Shown here: positions 22,627 to 35,875 of the stretch, piece by piece
Layout: each line of letters starts with the position of its first letter
Position numbering within the stretch: position 1 is the stretch's first letter
Assembly: GCA_013398295.1 (NCBI GenBank)
Contig: VZSF01001891.1
Coordinates: 1,550,001 to 1,614,000 of the forward strand
Origin: Chionis minor
Lineage: Eukaryota; Chordata; Aves; Charadriiformes; Chionididae
Length of the DNA: 64,000 bases
Reading direction: 5' to 3'
Notes under the pieces: model-generated
What the model saw: the letters and a program-made list of their open reading frames with translations, nothing else
The model's database searches: none
What the model was told of the DNA's origin: nothing
Position numbers and translations under genes: made by a program

Positions 22627-24063
22627 GACGCACAGCGCGTGCGGGCGGGCGGGCGCAGGGCAAAGGCCGCCCCCTGGCGGAGGCGGGGGCAGGGGGAGGA
22701 GCCTCGCTCTGACAGGCACCGGGTCGAGGCCACGCCCCCTGAGAACCGGCCCTGCCAATGATGCCCCGCCCCGGATGACAGACTCCGCCCCTCTGAACAG
22801 GCCCCGCCCCGCCCCTGAGGCGCCTCAGCCGCCATGGCGGCCGGTGCGAGGGGAAAGGGGCCTGATCCGCCCTGCCCGGCCCACCCGCCTCGGCCGGGCC
22901 TCTCCGGCCTGGGAGATCCCGCAGGAGTGGAGGCCGCGTGGGCTGGGAACCCGGATTCAAGCAGCAAGCCCGGGTTCAAAGGCTTACCACCGAGCTGCCA
23001 CGCTGCCCTCCTCGGGAGCTGAGCGTGTCCTGGTCAAATGGGTGGGGCTTTCCAGAAATGACACCGCCAATTAACAGCTCCCCCTAATGACCTCGCCCAG
23101 CGTTGCTTGTGAGCAGTGGGTGATCACAATGATGGGCCTGGCTTCAGGCTGACGCTGAATGTTACTAGAGCAGCTCGCATCTAAGCCCAGGGGGAATTGC
23201 TCCGGCCTGAGGCTAACAGGTTGTGCAGGAAAAGCCTAATAAAATTGATTATCTGCCCAAGTCTGTGAGTTACAACCGCCCCCTCCTCCGTGAGGAATTG
23301 CTCTGACCACCGAAGGGTATGTGCGTGGCTGGGTGAAAGCAAACCAGTTCCCTGCTGCTGGGACAGATGCGGCAGGCCGCAGTGCTGCTCCTGGCGGAGC
23401 CGGGGTGTGAGGGAGGCAGGATGCTGGGATCGCGGCTGCAATTCCCGATTTATACCCATAGAAATGCTCTGCCGTGAGTCAAGCTTAGTCATGTGCTTCC
23501 GGCAGGGAGAAACGCTCGCTCGCTGTGGGAAAAGCAAGACCCTGGTGTCGCGTGTCTGAATTATTGTGCTACAGTACAGGGGAAAAATGTTATTCCCGAC
23601 TCCTCTAGCAGTCATGCAGACAGAGAATAAGCCCAAAGAGATTCTTTTAAAGTAAAGAAACACAAATGCAAAATGAGGTGAAGGTGGAACTGAAACAGAA
23701 GCTTCAAACTTCTTAACATAATGTTTTATCTGGGGAAAATGACAAATCTCTGAAGGTTAGTGTCTAAATTGAAAAATTCACAAACTCAATGACTTTCCCA
23801 GAATAATTTTAGCAAGTTTTAACTCTAATACAGCAAGATTTTGCAACTGAAGCAAACCCCAGAGTATCTAAGGTGTAGTGTACTTTTTATTGAATGAGTA
23901 CGACTTTTTAATGTCAGTCCTCCAGAGTATTAGCAAATAGTACTAAAATGCAGGCATACATTTGGTTTCGTGGTTTTAAAATTTTTGTTAAAATTTGTTT
24001 GCCAGTGAGCTTAAAATAAACATTTAAACATGGTTTGCAATGGAGTGAAAATCCTGTTTCTCC

Positions 24064-24090
24064 TTTTTTTTTTTTTTTTTTTTTTTTTNT
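24064..24090. repeat. Poly-T tract with ambiguous base
   Basis: About 25 T's are followed by N at 24089 and one T. The N marks uncertain homopolymer length in the assembly. Confidence 0.95.
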
Positions 24091-25754
24091 AAAGAAGGGA
24101 AACTAAGATATGGAGCCTTGATGGCTGTTTGTTTTTAAAACATAAATTGTTATTTATAAAAGTAGCTATAACATCTGCAAAGTGTTAAGCATTTTCCCAA
24201 CATCATACAGTCCCTGCCTGAGGAATTCTCTTAGACTGCAAGCAGCAGAAAAAAGGTAGATAAAATCATATATACAGAGAGTGAGCATGTGCAGGTGAAC
24301 AAGTATGCGGAGGTGTTGTGGACATGCAGAAAATATCCGTTGACCTGACACTAGCCAACTGTACCAGATAATTACAGTTTCTCGCTGAGTTCTTATTCCA
24401 AGAGGAACGTCTAGGAAAGGTATCTGGATTTTATGGAATGTTTCTTGCTGAAAGGCTGATGACAAACCAGTGGCTGGTATCCCTGGCAGGGCAGAGAAGA
24501 TGGGACGTGGCAGGATCACGTTATCTGCCTTCCTTGCCTCATTGCCTCTTCTAGGGTTTTATTAGGTCTTACCTTTGCTATTTTTGTCTTGCTGTATAAA
24601 TAGATGACAGGCCCTCCAACAGGGTACAGCAGCTCAGGGACGTCCCATTTAATGGGAAAAAATAAGCTAATGCTGGAGAGACTATCAGAACTGACTACCT
24701 TGAAGCAGAAAAAGTTTGATTCTAGGGTGTTTTGGTTCTCTCCTGTTGGGAAGAGAGATCTTCAGCCTGGAATAGAAGAGGCAGAAATAACTATTCTTCA
24801 TTGTGGAAATAACTATTGTTCGTTACAAAAATGCAAGGAATGGGAGCTAGTAAAAATTTATCATTTTCAGTCAGAGGTTTTCAGCTGACAATTGAAAGAG
24901 GAACAAATCTATCAGAAGGTAAGAATAATTAACTTTTCATTTGAAACCTCTTTGAAGAAGAGCGGTGTGTAACGGTTGTACCACCTTCACATCAAACATA
25001 CATAAAGTAAACTAAAGAAATTTCACTCTGAAGGAAAAGAGTTCTAACAGATTTTATAGAAAGTAGCCTCCATAGACAGGCTGCAAACAGTTTCAGCTAT
25101 TGCTCTTCGTGCTGAACAAAAGTCCTTTCAAAAATATTGCTAGAGACATTCAAAAGAAAAGCAGTATTGAAAGCAGTTAATTTTCCTTCCTGTTCAGGAG
25201 GTGGCAGTGGAGACCCAGCAGTAGACGAATGTCAGCTGGAATTGAAGTGGTGTCTCAGAGAAGGATAAAGTCAGGAGAAATTCACTGGCTGCAACCGGGT
25301 TATGTGGTGCAAACAAAGCAACAGCCCCACCAGAAATGGCCATTTTTAAGACACGAATAATCTACCAGAGAAGAATCAAATTAGTCTTTACAAATCTGGG
25401 AAGGAGACTCACTTGAGTGTAGTTACAGCTTCTGCTGCTGTCAACCCTTATGGTATTTACTTTTGTTTATACAAGGTATTTCCTTGTTTAATTAGACTTT
25501 ACACAACCAAATGCATGCACAACTTCAGGAGAGAGTAACACACAATGGAACTGTGGTTTAGATTGCTTTGTACAGCAGAATACATTACAATTTAGTGTAA
25601 TTATCCTAGTGGGACACAGTTGTGTATGTATGAAAAGCTACATTCAAAACATTTGCTTCAAAATGCAGTTTTGTATGGTCCCTCTTTCAAATGCTTTACA
25701 ACAGTAGGTGATCCAGCCTCACAGCAGCTATTCAGGAGTCGTAAATCTCGTTTA

Positions 25755-25880
25755 GTTTTCTCATTGTTCAGATACAAAATTTAAAGCAGGAGTTGTCTGC
25801 CTTGCTCAAAGCCTCAGAAAGACTCAACGGCAGAGCCAAAAATCCCTGGCTTTCAGTACTTCCAGTGCTCTGCTTGCTTT
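25755..25880 (-). mobile_element. MIR-like SINE relic
   Basis: Read on the plus strand, the order of elements resembles an antisense MIR core: a TTGTTCAGATACAAAATTTA segment, then CTTGCTCAAAGCCTCAGAAA, then GGCAGAGCCAAAAATCCCTG. It is strongly diverged, and the call rests on pattern memory rather than alignment. Confidence 0.4.
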
Positions 25881-28544
25881 CTCTTAATTAAAGATGTATT
25901 GGTTTTGTTTTTCCTCCCTCTGGTTAGTGTCAGAGGCTGGTTGATTAGTAGTTGAGCGTCGCCTTTAGTTCTTGATGGATTTCTGCAGTTCATGGTTTGG
26001 TTTTCATACTGATGGAGAGAATTTTATAGATCCCCTTGACTGAGTGGTACCAGCTGTACATAGCTTTGTTGGGAAGCTCAGGGACAGAGTAATGACAATA
26101 CTGTCTCTTTATAAGGGACGGAACTGAATGGGGATGGAAAAACCACCAGGAGCATTTCTGAGATACATCTGGGAAAATATATTATTCATTTCACAAATCA
26201 CTATAGCTACTGAATAAGGGAGCCGGTGTCCTAGATTGTTGTGGCATATGTAAATTCAAAGAGATAATAGGAACGTGGATGAGTCGATGAGCAGGAAGGC
26301 AAAGTGAGAACCCACTGACAAGTAGTATTTCCGCTCCACGAGAGTTTGTTTTTGAAAAGGAGAATTTTAAAATAGATCTCCCTCCCTCCCCCAGATTATG
26401 CCGTAGAATAGAAAAATGCAAATATTCAGCCAGGTCAAAAAGAACAAGATAGTTATGGCTCTGGGACGCATTTTCCTTGTTAATGAGTTATTAGAACTTT
26501 TCTTAGAAAAGCAGTGACCCGGACACTTTGTGTGAGCATGGGCACTTGTGTTCATTCACACGTGCACTGGTGAAAAGCTGTGGCCAAATAATATGATGGT
26601 TGTCTCTGAGCTGTGACCAGTGGCAGATTGGAACGGCCCACCCTGCCCTCAACATTTCATACATTGTATTAAGATATTAAGGGCAATCGAAACACCGTGC
26701 CTTAAATGGCTGGCAGATCGCCACTCGGGCAAGGTGTTTTCTCTCCAGTGTTTAGACACGGTGGTGGTGTCCAGCTGGGATCACCTTGGGCTGAGCTGAC
26801 CTGATCCATTCCCTTGTATTACAAAGCTCACACGGACGGTTGAAACTCGGACCTGTCACTTATGTGTTTGTGACACAACTGAAGATGGAGCTGAGGACTG
26901 AAATGTTTTAGCCTAATAAAGACCTGGGGGCTTGACACTGGGAAGCCTGAATCGAGCTACAGTTTACAGGAAATTCAGCCCAGTGACTTAACAGCCCGTT
27001 TTGGCAAAGAGCTCTGACACCATGAGTAAGAGCACTGTGCTGAGAAGAGAGGTGGCACATCACAATTCTGCAGGCTTTGGACTCGGAGACAGTGCTTACG
27101 CAGAGCAGAAGTCCTCAGGTGGAAAGGGCAGGCAGAAGCAGGCGGTGGGGAACAGAAGTGGCACATGGGGGCAATGTGGTGCAGGTGCCTAATGTTACAA
27201 TGGAGCAAACTCCACTACTTACACCTACACACGAGCTTCACCTCTGATCCTCTTTCTTCTTTATTTAACAAGAATTTGAAGCTACTCGAAGCAAGGATGT
27301 CTCTTGCTGTATGTTACTACTGAAATGGCTCCCTCATCTCAGTAGAAGCTCCCAATTTACTGCAATACAAAAAATAAAAGAACACATTTAAACATCAGTC
27401 GTACCACTGAGTTTTATAGGAACAGACTGAAAATACTCAGGCCCAGTCTCAGCTTTTTCCTCTCATTACGAAGAAGTTTGGAGTCTATGATTCCTATTTG
27501 GGAAAATACTTTATTACAGGAACTAAGATAATTTGTCTCTTTTCCTTGCAGCGTACAGTGTGAGGATGAAGAGAGAAACAGTAGAGTGGAAACGAGAAGA
27601 AACCACACGTACTTTCGTGCCTACCTGCATATTCATGAATTGCTGTGCAGGGTCGGGGACATCTTTGTCTTTTTGCAGTTTCAAAGCAACCCGAGCTTCC
27701 TTACAGCCCGCTCTATAGAGTTGTGGTTGTTGAAATCTCCTCTACTACAAATAAAACTGAAGAACAAAATCCACACAGCTGAGCTTTTTTTTTTTTTTTT
27801 AATTATTATTCTTATTTGACACTCACATTACAAAATTTAGAAACCATAGACAGTTCAGGCAAACTGTTAAAACACAGTATAAATTAGGGGGGGGTTTTAA
27901 TATATAAATTCTATACATAGGTAAGTTAGCTCGAACATGACTGACAAAAGAATTTCATAACAATCTTACCACAACTGTATAAAAAGGCATGGGAATAGGA
28001 TGGGCACTATAATCATGAATGCAGGTTAAGACATTTTCCACAACAGCTCTAAAGCGTAACAATGACCATGCTATTCTTGCCGTGTTTATGTGGGGTACAG
28101 TATGCATATTACCATTAACATTTTGCAAGATCTATGTACAGTCACAAAATCATAACAGCCACTTTCAAGTAACTTTACTGTTTCCTGCCTGTGCAATTAA
28201 TAAAGTGTCGATATTTGTTCTTCTTCTAAGAAAGCTACATGGTTTGAGTATTATGGATGGTTGAAGGATTTTAATTTCACCTGAAAATGCTAATTAGGAC
28301 ATGAATTTGCTTAATTTAAAGAAAAAGATACAGGAAAAGCACAGTGTCTCGTTACTATCACTTACATGATCAGTATATACCAGTCTTTTAATCCGTATTT
28401 ATTTCCTAGCTTGATTCTTTTTAAAAAATAAAATGATAATTTAGTTCCTATTTTTCTAAGCACAGTTGTAAAAAGGAGGTACAGCAGAAGAAATGTAAGA
28501 CTAAAATCTGGATAACTTTCTGGGGTAATTTTTTGAAAAGACAT

Positions 28545-28620
28545 GCTTCCCAGGTGACCCTGGATGCGTTACTCAACCTTTGAATTTCTCAATCTGAAAA
28601 TAAGGGCAGTTCTGCTTACC
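28545..28620 (+). mobile_element. MIR-like SINE relic
   Basis: GTGACCCTGGATGCGTTACT followed by CAACC, then CTCAATCTGAAAATAAGGGC, follows the sense MIR core order (GTGACC..GGCAAGTTACTTAACC..CATCTGTAAAATGGGG). It is short and diverged. Confidence 0.45.
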
Positions 28621-30458
28621 CATTTTTACTCTGTGCTTTTAGGTCTCTGATTAATGGTTCTAGAATAGTATGTTCTCGGAGTTTAGGTTTAAGACAGCTA
28701 GTACTGTCACCTTCACTAAAAGTGAAAAAATGTTAAAATCTTATTTCTCACCTTTATAAGCCGGTGAACACTTGCTATGAGTTCTGAAACCCAGAGGATC
28801 ATTTATTTTCCATCTGCGTTGTCTACTAGCAATAATCTTTTTAGAGACAGACTCCTAAGGGAAGCACTTGTACGTTTGTAAGAATCCTATCTTGAAACAC
28901 TTGAATTTAATAGCTTTGTGTGTGCATCTTTCAGTAAGTTTTAATAATTAGGAGGATTCTATGGAAACAATCCCTTTGAGTGCAAGGTGAGGACAGATTG
29001 TAAGTGATAACCCAGCTCGGGCTCTTATGGAAATGCCTGTGATGTCACCTGTCCAGACTACAGCCCGCCTTTTCTCCACTCTCTTTATCCGTGGGCCAAA
29101 CATCAAGAAATTATCATATGTTTAGTTGTTTCGAAAATATTGGTATTTTAGAAGCATAATTAAATAAGGAAAGCAGTGTTGTACTGGCCAGTAACAGTTC
29201 ACTGAGGAAGCCACATTTCTCTGAAAGGTAGCTGGACTATGGAATTTTCTGGTCAGAAGTCCATTAAATGGGAGTTGCATGTTTTAGCGGGAAGTCTCCT
29301 TACAGATACTGAACTTACAGGACTTGTGAGCTCTGAACTCTCAGTCTTCTGCGTTCAAGGCAGCCTGGGGACATTGCTGTACTGCAGAATTAGTTAGGGT
29401 TGGCAGTTTTAGTGCCATGGGGATGAAGAGAGGACTCCTATTCTGTGACAGCTCTGGCGTATGATTACAGAGCCCTTGTACGGCAGAGAACTAGAAAAAT
29501 GTTCCTATGGCATTTTGCAAAATACTGCTTCTGGGGAGGGAAAGGCGTCAAGGGAAGGGTGAGCAGTCTCAGCCACTCCCAATTTACAGCATTACAGTCT
29601 GCGCCTGGCCACACCGCGAGGCAGGGCAGCTAGACAGGAGTAACTCATATTTAGCTTTTTTCTGCAGCTGAGGTTACAGCCAGAGTTTCAGTGTCTTGCA
29701 CCCGTGCAGACGGCATGAAATACCACCCACCCAAGCTCTTAGCTTCTTCTCTACATCTTGCATAATGTAAAAAAATGCGGGATGTGATGCCTTGTATGCG
29801 CATTAGCTTAACGCATTTACCATTTTTTGCAAATCTCAAAATACCCAAAGCGAATTGTAAAAAAAATTAACACAAACCAGATTAGCCTCCAGATTGGTTA
29901 CGTCAAAAAAAAAAAGGTAACTTGTTTGCTGGCTCCTGTGCTCAGCTCAGAGCTGAGCTGCCACACAGAGCAGCCAACAGTGGCTGCAGGGAACAGGACA
30001 CGCTCTACGGCAGCGTTTTCTTTCCAACGTACCCAACATCAGAAAAAAGCAGTGGAAGAGCTTTTTGCATCCCTGTGTCACTGTGCCCTCTCCTGCCTTC
30101 GCCTGCCCAGCTGCCATTGATAAGAATAGGAAGATACGGGCAGGTATCTTGTTCTACTCTGCTGCCATGCTGTCAAATAAGAAAGTTAACAACCATCAAG
30201 GTATTTCTCACCATTTTTTTTCAAGTATTTATTTTTCCACGTTGCTTAGATCTTAAAATCCCTGTCAACTAAGTAACAAACACTTCACTGTTTCAAGTCC
30301 TCTAGAGAAACCTCTTTTTGTTCAAAGAATTTTCTTGTAATCGTTCTGTTGGACGGATAAGGAAGTAGCCTTTGCCTCAGGTGGACTTCCAAGAACTTCT
30401 TACCGTTCCAAAGGGATGTGTCCCAGCATCAGAAACCAAAGAGTGCAGGCTCAGATAT

Positions 30459-30486
30459 GAATTTGCATGGCAGAATTTGCATGGCA
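30459..30486. repeat. 14-bp tandem duplication
   Basis: GAATTTGCATGGCA is repeated back to back at 30459-30472 and 30473-30486. Confidence 0.9.
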
Positions 30487-30588
30487 GCTTTGTGCAGGAT
30501 CATCTAATCACCTCTGCATCCCCGTTATGTGCTGCCGTAGGGACACCAGATCCCCCCGCGACAGTTCAGTGATGGCCTCCACCAACCG

Positions 30589-30634
30589 CTGAGGGAATGT
30601 CACTCAACAGAGCTGAGGGAATGTCACTCAACAG
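30589..30634. repeat. 22-bp direct repeat
   Basis: CTGAGGGAATGTCACTCAAC (then AG) occurs at 30589-30610 and 30613-30634, separated by two bases. The copies are identical. Confidence 0.9.
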
Positions 30635-33600
30635 ATCGTGTTAAAGAGATGAAAGAAAAGAAAGTCTCTGGCCCACAGTTGAGCTCCCAGAAGTGACAAA
30701 GGGGCTTTTCCCCGTTTCCTTGCCACTCCCTAATCCCATCCCGCAATTACAATGGAAACAATCAGTTCACAACGAAGGGGGCTTAATTTCCCGTGAAAGA
30801 GGCACCTGAGACAGTAAGGCTAATTTCTGCCAGTCTAAAAAGAAAAAAAGGTTCTTAAGGCCAAAAAGTTAAATTTTGCTTTCGGATGTGAATTAATTAA
30901 TTGTATCACAGTTAGTCCTCGAATTTCCTGCTGAAACTTCAACAGTGTCAAAGAAAACTTTTGCCAAGGCTGGATTTTCACCCTATTAAGTGTAACCCGC
31001 CCATCTGAGAGTTGCACCTGGCTCAAAAGAAAGGCCAGGGACTGTACCAGTCCTCAACGCCTATTTAATCTCTACAAATAGCTGAAAACTGTCCTATAGC
31101 TAACAACTGCCGCACTGCTCCAAAGCCCATCAAAATCAATTGGAGTTTTCCCTCTGGCATGCTGCTGTGCTTGGGATCAGTCTCATTTCATGGAACACAG
31201 TGAGTGTCAGGCCAGATCCTGTTAACTCTGCAACATTTTTACACTGATAAGCATAACTATATCTTTTCTACTAATGTGTCTTCTTTTTGATAACTCCAGT
31301 TACACATTCAGTAATCCGAGCTCTGTTCCAAACTGGCTTTACAGTCATGTGCAAACCACTGCTCCCGTGCTTTAATAAAAGGTGCGCAAACTATTGCAAT
31401 AAAACACGATGACGTAACTAAGGTATCAATGAGGGACTGGCCTGATTTTGAGCGAGCGATTATCTTATCGCCACTGACCACATCGCAAAATATTTCCAAG
31501 CTGAGAAAAATATCTCTACGCTTAAATTGTTTCTTATTTCAAGTGCTTTAGCAGCTGTGTCCGCACTCGGTTAAAGTGCCAGCTCAGCAGTGGCTGGGAT
31601 CACAGTTTGCTTCCAGATCTCCGTGTCCTCTCTCCACGCAGGGAGCTTCCCACCAGCTGTGCGTCAGGATTGTGGCAGCAGCCTAACAGAGGGAAGAACG
31701 AGACGCTCCGCTTGGTGCACTCTGCTGCACGGAGTTCTTGTGTGCCAGACTCGGGTTTTTGCCCTCAAAATTCAGTCCTGCCCAGCAGACCTACATCCAC
31801 ACACTTTTAATTAGGTATTGTGATTAATGCCGATGTGAAATTGAGGGCAAGACTGTACGATCAAGTGTATTTTGAAAGGCATTGAGCAAGTCAATCTACT
31901 GACTTCAACACAGGCTGAAGGCACACAATTCCCTCATTGTTTTTCACTGGCCTTTTTATCTAGCCCCGTGTTGCAGAACGGCACACTCAAGAAATGAAAA
32001 AATAGGACTTTTGCTACCACTCTACACTACAGGAGGTGCAGAAGTGATTTAATGCATTTGGGTCTTTTAAAATTTTGCTGTACACATAAGTTAACGCTTC
32101 TGAAAGACTCTGTATCATATATTCACCGTACTAGCTCAGGGGTTTGGTACTAACACTACAGACCTATAGGTCTAGTTTTGCCCTCTCCTCTGCGTAGCAT
32201 TATTTCAAGCAGCTGTCAGGGAGGCAAATCCACTGAAAAGGTGGAATTAGAAAGCCACGGCATTACCAGCAGTAACTTGTCTAGGTGTTAGTCTATGTGC
32301 CTTACAGTGCCTTAGTGGCTGGTGTTACGTGACACTGCTTTCTTTTCAGCATGGTAGGAGTCCTTTACATGTTTATAGCAAGAAAACATTCATTATTGGA
32401 GGTGCTTTTTCTCATTTTCATGTAATGTTAATACATTTTTGGAAGAAATCTAATCCCCAAATTGTCATCCTTGTTGTCGGTTGTCCTCACACTCAGCAAA
32501 ACCTGTTGGTGCAGCAAGGCTCTGACTACTCTCCTGTCCGGAGCCGTACACCCTACTTAGCCCAAATATGAATTAACAAATGCAACTGGCAGCTGTAACT
32601 TAAGGCTTTACATTCTTTCTGTTTAAATCAGTAGGATTTTAGCTACGGAATTATGTGAAGACAAGCTATGATTCCTAAAGTCTTGTTTGTTAAAAGTGCC
32701 GTCTTCTCGTTTTCAGTTGCTCTGTATCTCCACGTTGTTTTGCAAAGAGCAGCCACCATCTCTGGAGATCAAATACTGCGGATCAATATGCCCCACAATA
32801 ACTACCTCAGTATTCTCCAAGAAATGAGGATATTTAGCACCTCTGAAAAAAGACCTTTTAAACGTGTGACTACACAAAGGCTTAAAGATAATTTAGTGCT
32901 TCTGGCAGTTCCACTAAGCCCTTAATACCTACCTAAATCTGACCTTTTATGTTTCCATTTTAAGCACTAAGGTTTGAAAGTTTTGGATTATGAAAGTGGT
33001 TTAGTTTGCAACTTTGTGAGATCTAATTTAACTCATACTAACCAAATTGCCTGAATTCGTGGAAGGTGCCAAGAATATAAAGTATTATCATGAGAAATCG
33101 CATTTTTGATTCATCTTCAGGGTGTTATAATCTCAGCTGTACCAGCCTCTATTGGCTCATTAGAAAAGGAGGGAGGATTTGCATTTTAAAAAGCAGGTTT
33201 TAGGAAAGGGCCCATCCACCTGCATTGGGTTTCAGATGAATAAAAAAACATTTCCACCATGAAGTCACACTGTTAAAAAGAGTCAGACACTAAGGAAAAA
33301 AAAAAAGACCATTTAGCAAACACACTTAAGTATTAGCTTTGTTGTAGATATGTTTATGGTTATTGCTCTGGATTTGGTTGGAATTTAGCAGGCTTTTAAT
33401 GGCATCATTTTGGAAATGGTTCTGTGTAAAGGAATGGCTATGTGTGTATGTTTCTCTGTATAGCTCTCAGTTCATGGACAAAAATTAACAAACAGCATAT
33501 TAACAGTATCACCAGATCATTCCCTGCCTAGAATGGTGTTGTACCATCCTTACACTTAGTTCTTCCATACAAAATTTGAATAAACACATGACATTTGTAT

Positions 33601-33669
33601 GTTCTCCCTGTTGAATTCATGCGCCAAAAGACCGATACGAAAAGGAAAACTGAAGTTCTGCCTCAAGCT

Positions 33670-33936
33670 CTACATAGAACAAGAGGTAACGGGCACAAAC
33701 TTGACCACATGAAGTTTCATCTCAACATGAGGAGGAACTTCTTTCCTTTGAGGGTGGCAGAGCACTGGCACAGGCTGCCCAGAGAGGTGGTGGAGTCTCC
33801 CACTCTGGAGACATTCCCAACCCACCTGGACACCATCCTGTGCAGCCTGCTGTAGGTGGACCTGCTCTGGCAGGAGGGTTGGACTAGATGATCTCCAGAG
33901 GTCCCTGCCAACCCCTAACATTCTGTGATTCTATGA
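33670..33936 (+). mobile_element. CR1 LINE, 3' fragment
   Basis: The segment decodes the end of the CR1 ORF2 (RRNFFPLRVAEHWHRLPREV then VESPTLETF) and continues into the typical 3' UTR, GGACTAGATGATCTCCAGAG, and a terminal TTCTGTGATTCTATGA. It is truncated at its 5' side and belongs to a different CR1 subtype from the copy at 2.4 kb, judging by its encoded tail. Confidence 0.92.
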
Positions 33937-34247
33937 AATCTAGAAGAAGGTGTCCTGCTCATCTCAGCCATTGCAAGAGCAATGGATGCCAGGTGGCCGT
34001 GACCGAGACTGCGCAACCCAGCCTAAGAACTGCACAGCAAACACTGGAAACCCTTAGTACATCCCATGGAGCACGTCTCGGGCTGCTGTGCTCCCTGTCA
34101 GCTCCATCGTCGGAGCTGCCGCACACACCAGCTCACCAACGCCTCACGTTTCAGCAGCTCGCTCAGGCACAGACAGCTTTTGAGGCCCAGCAGAGGGCAG
34201 GAACAGTTCCAGGTTTTTTGGCTAGATGCATGGGCCAACACAGCCAG

Positions 34248-34288
34248 GTTTTGTGATTAGTCTAATTTTTGTGATTAGCCTAATTTTT
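34248..34288. repeat. Short tandem duplication, about 19 bp
   Basis: TTTTTGTGATTAGCCTAATT-like units are repeated twice in a row with one base change (AGTCTAA versus AGCCTAA). Confidence 0.8.
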
Positions 34289-35850
34289 CAAAACACTACA
34301 GCCACTTGGAATCACTCTGTATTGAAATAAGGGTATTACTGATCTCAAAGCAAGGGTTACATCTTTCTGTTGTGGACAGAGAATGAGTAGAACATCTGAG
34401 AAGGCCAGCATCAAGTCAGCAGTAAAATGCAAACTTCAATGTCATGTGACATTTAAGTTTCATTTAAGCTTCATTTTTGAGGTCTTTTCTGGGGTAGGTA
34501 GGAACATTCCTTCCACATACAATTACTCTACTGTTGGGGCTTAGTTTTAGTGTAATATCTGTAAAGTTCGTTGTCATTTAATGTACGTGTTACAGTAGCA
34601 CCTTGATTATTGTACTGATGGTTGTACAACTTTAAACACATGACACAGTCCCTACTTCAAATTATCTGTAAGGAAATGGTGAACACAATTTAGATCCTGA
34701 AAATAAGAAGAAAAACGGTTATCTGCTCATGAATGACAAATTCTGTAGTGCATTCATTTCAGTCTGAAACCCATTTGTCTTTTTAAAGCTTACCATGTAG
34801 TTCCCAAATTCAGAGCAATTATCCCCTGCTTCCGATCCTCTTAGTATCATGTTGCAAAATAAACAATACTGTATTAATTGCAACCTGATAGATTTTTTTT
34901 CAAATGGTAATGCAGTATCTTTTTTCTTTAAGTGTGATAAAACCCTCCAAAAGATGCAACTCAGCATCAGGAAAGTTAGGGAATATACTACATACATTAA
35001 ATTAAGGTGAGTCCAGAGTCATTTGCTTCTTCAGTTCAACGTTAGACGTGGTCATCGGGGGGTCTTTAAGCAATACCGTCTACACTCCGTGCCCTCCTCA
35101 GATCTGCCGAGATTCACAGTAAGAAAAGCAACACCAGTGGTGGGAAGAACAACCAAGCAACAGTCATACTTCAGGTTGTTCTCTGTAAAAACTCCTGGGG
35201 TTTGTAGGATTGTCCCATGCTGATGTGGTCTATACGCGACATACATGAATACATGTGAGTGAGCGACGTCAGTTTTCATCCGCTGGAAGCTTATACCTGT
35301 AGCAGTCAGTGCTTTGTTCAACAAGGCTGGGGGACTGCTAATGTACGATTAAGTTCTTCTTTCTTCATTCAGCAATTAACCAGATTGCTGCTGTGTCTCT
35401 GATTTAATTTTACAATCCTCAGAGGGTTTAAAGAGCTGCTGTCTGAAGCACCTGCTTCTGAAATATTCATGTGTATTTTTTGCTTTCTTTTTTTTTAATA
35501 CTTCTCTGTTCTCTTTTGCAGTACCATGGTTCTCCATGCTCCTGATTTTCTTACGTTATCCTTCAGAGGCAAAAGTTACAGTGATCCTGACGCAGTTTGG
35601 GCACAGCCACAAATAGTCTGTTTGTCCTTCCTCTCTCTCTCTCATAGTTAGAAAAGCGTCATTGTGCACACCGTTCTGCTGATTTCAGTGGATGAATCCA
35701 GTTCATCCATCATGTTAGGCAGTCAAAAAAACCCAACAAAAAGCTCAAACAAAAAAATTGTCTAAATCCCAAACAGGCATCTTTGGAATCAGTAGTGCAA
35801 AATGTTTGCGGATTTCTTTTCCTTGACCTACTGCAATAATCTCTTAATCT

Positions 35851-35875
35851 TCAAGTCTTTCCTAAAATAGTCGAT
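35851..35875 (-). CDS. RASGEF1C: RASGEF1C last coding exon with stop codon
   Basis: Only 25 coding bases remain. They complete Arg465 and encode STILGKT before TGA at 35853-35851. The acceptor is TTTACAG. The ending matches the SSILGKT tail I recall for human RASGEF1C. It is far too short for ordinary ORF calling and was found by splice phase and homology. Confidence 0.88.

Larger units (their letters stand above)
22080..22960 (-). promoter_or_regulatory. CLK4: CpG-island promoter of CLK4
   Basis: A TATA-less G+C-rich island. Upstream of exon 1 it has a perfect CRE palindrome TGACGTCA at 22619-22626, GCCATTTTG on the minus strand at 22538-22546 (a YY1-type site often found just after the start of housekeeping genes), and several GCCCCGCCCC-type Sp1/KLF boxes at 22730-22816. 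An N at 22301 is unresolved. Confidence 0.75.
22990..35850. other. Intergenic region plus RASGEF1C 3' UTR
   Basis: About 13 kb lies between the CLK4 promoter and the RASGEF1C stop codon. I found no spliced coding exon. The RASGEF1C 3' UTR starts at 35850 and runs leftwards. One minus-strand ATTAAA near 35499-35494 and several later hexamers are possible ends, but I cannot choose among them. The recognisable contents are a T-run with an N (24064-24090), a T-run at 27785-27800, MIR-like relics, short direct repeats near 30.5 kb and a CR1 tail at 33.7-33.9 kb. Confidence 0.6.

Noticed and set aside
22143..22979. Long G+C-rich frame in the CLK4 CpG island
   Set aside because: Stop codons are rare in CpG islands by composition. 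The encoded Arg/Gly/Pro-rich string has no recognisable domain and overlaps the promoter.
22834..23022. Plus-strand frame beginning MAAGARGKG next to the CLK4 promoter
   Set aside because: The good ATG context suggested a divergent gene, but the frame is short, low-complexity and has no donor or homology. At most it is divergent promoter transcription.
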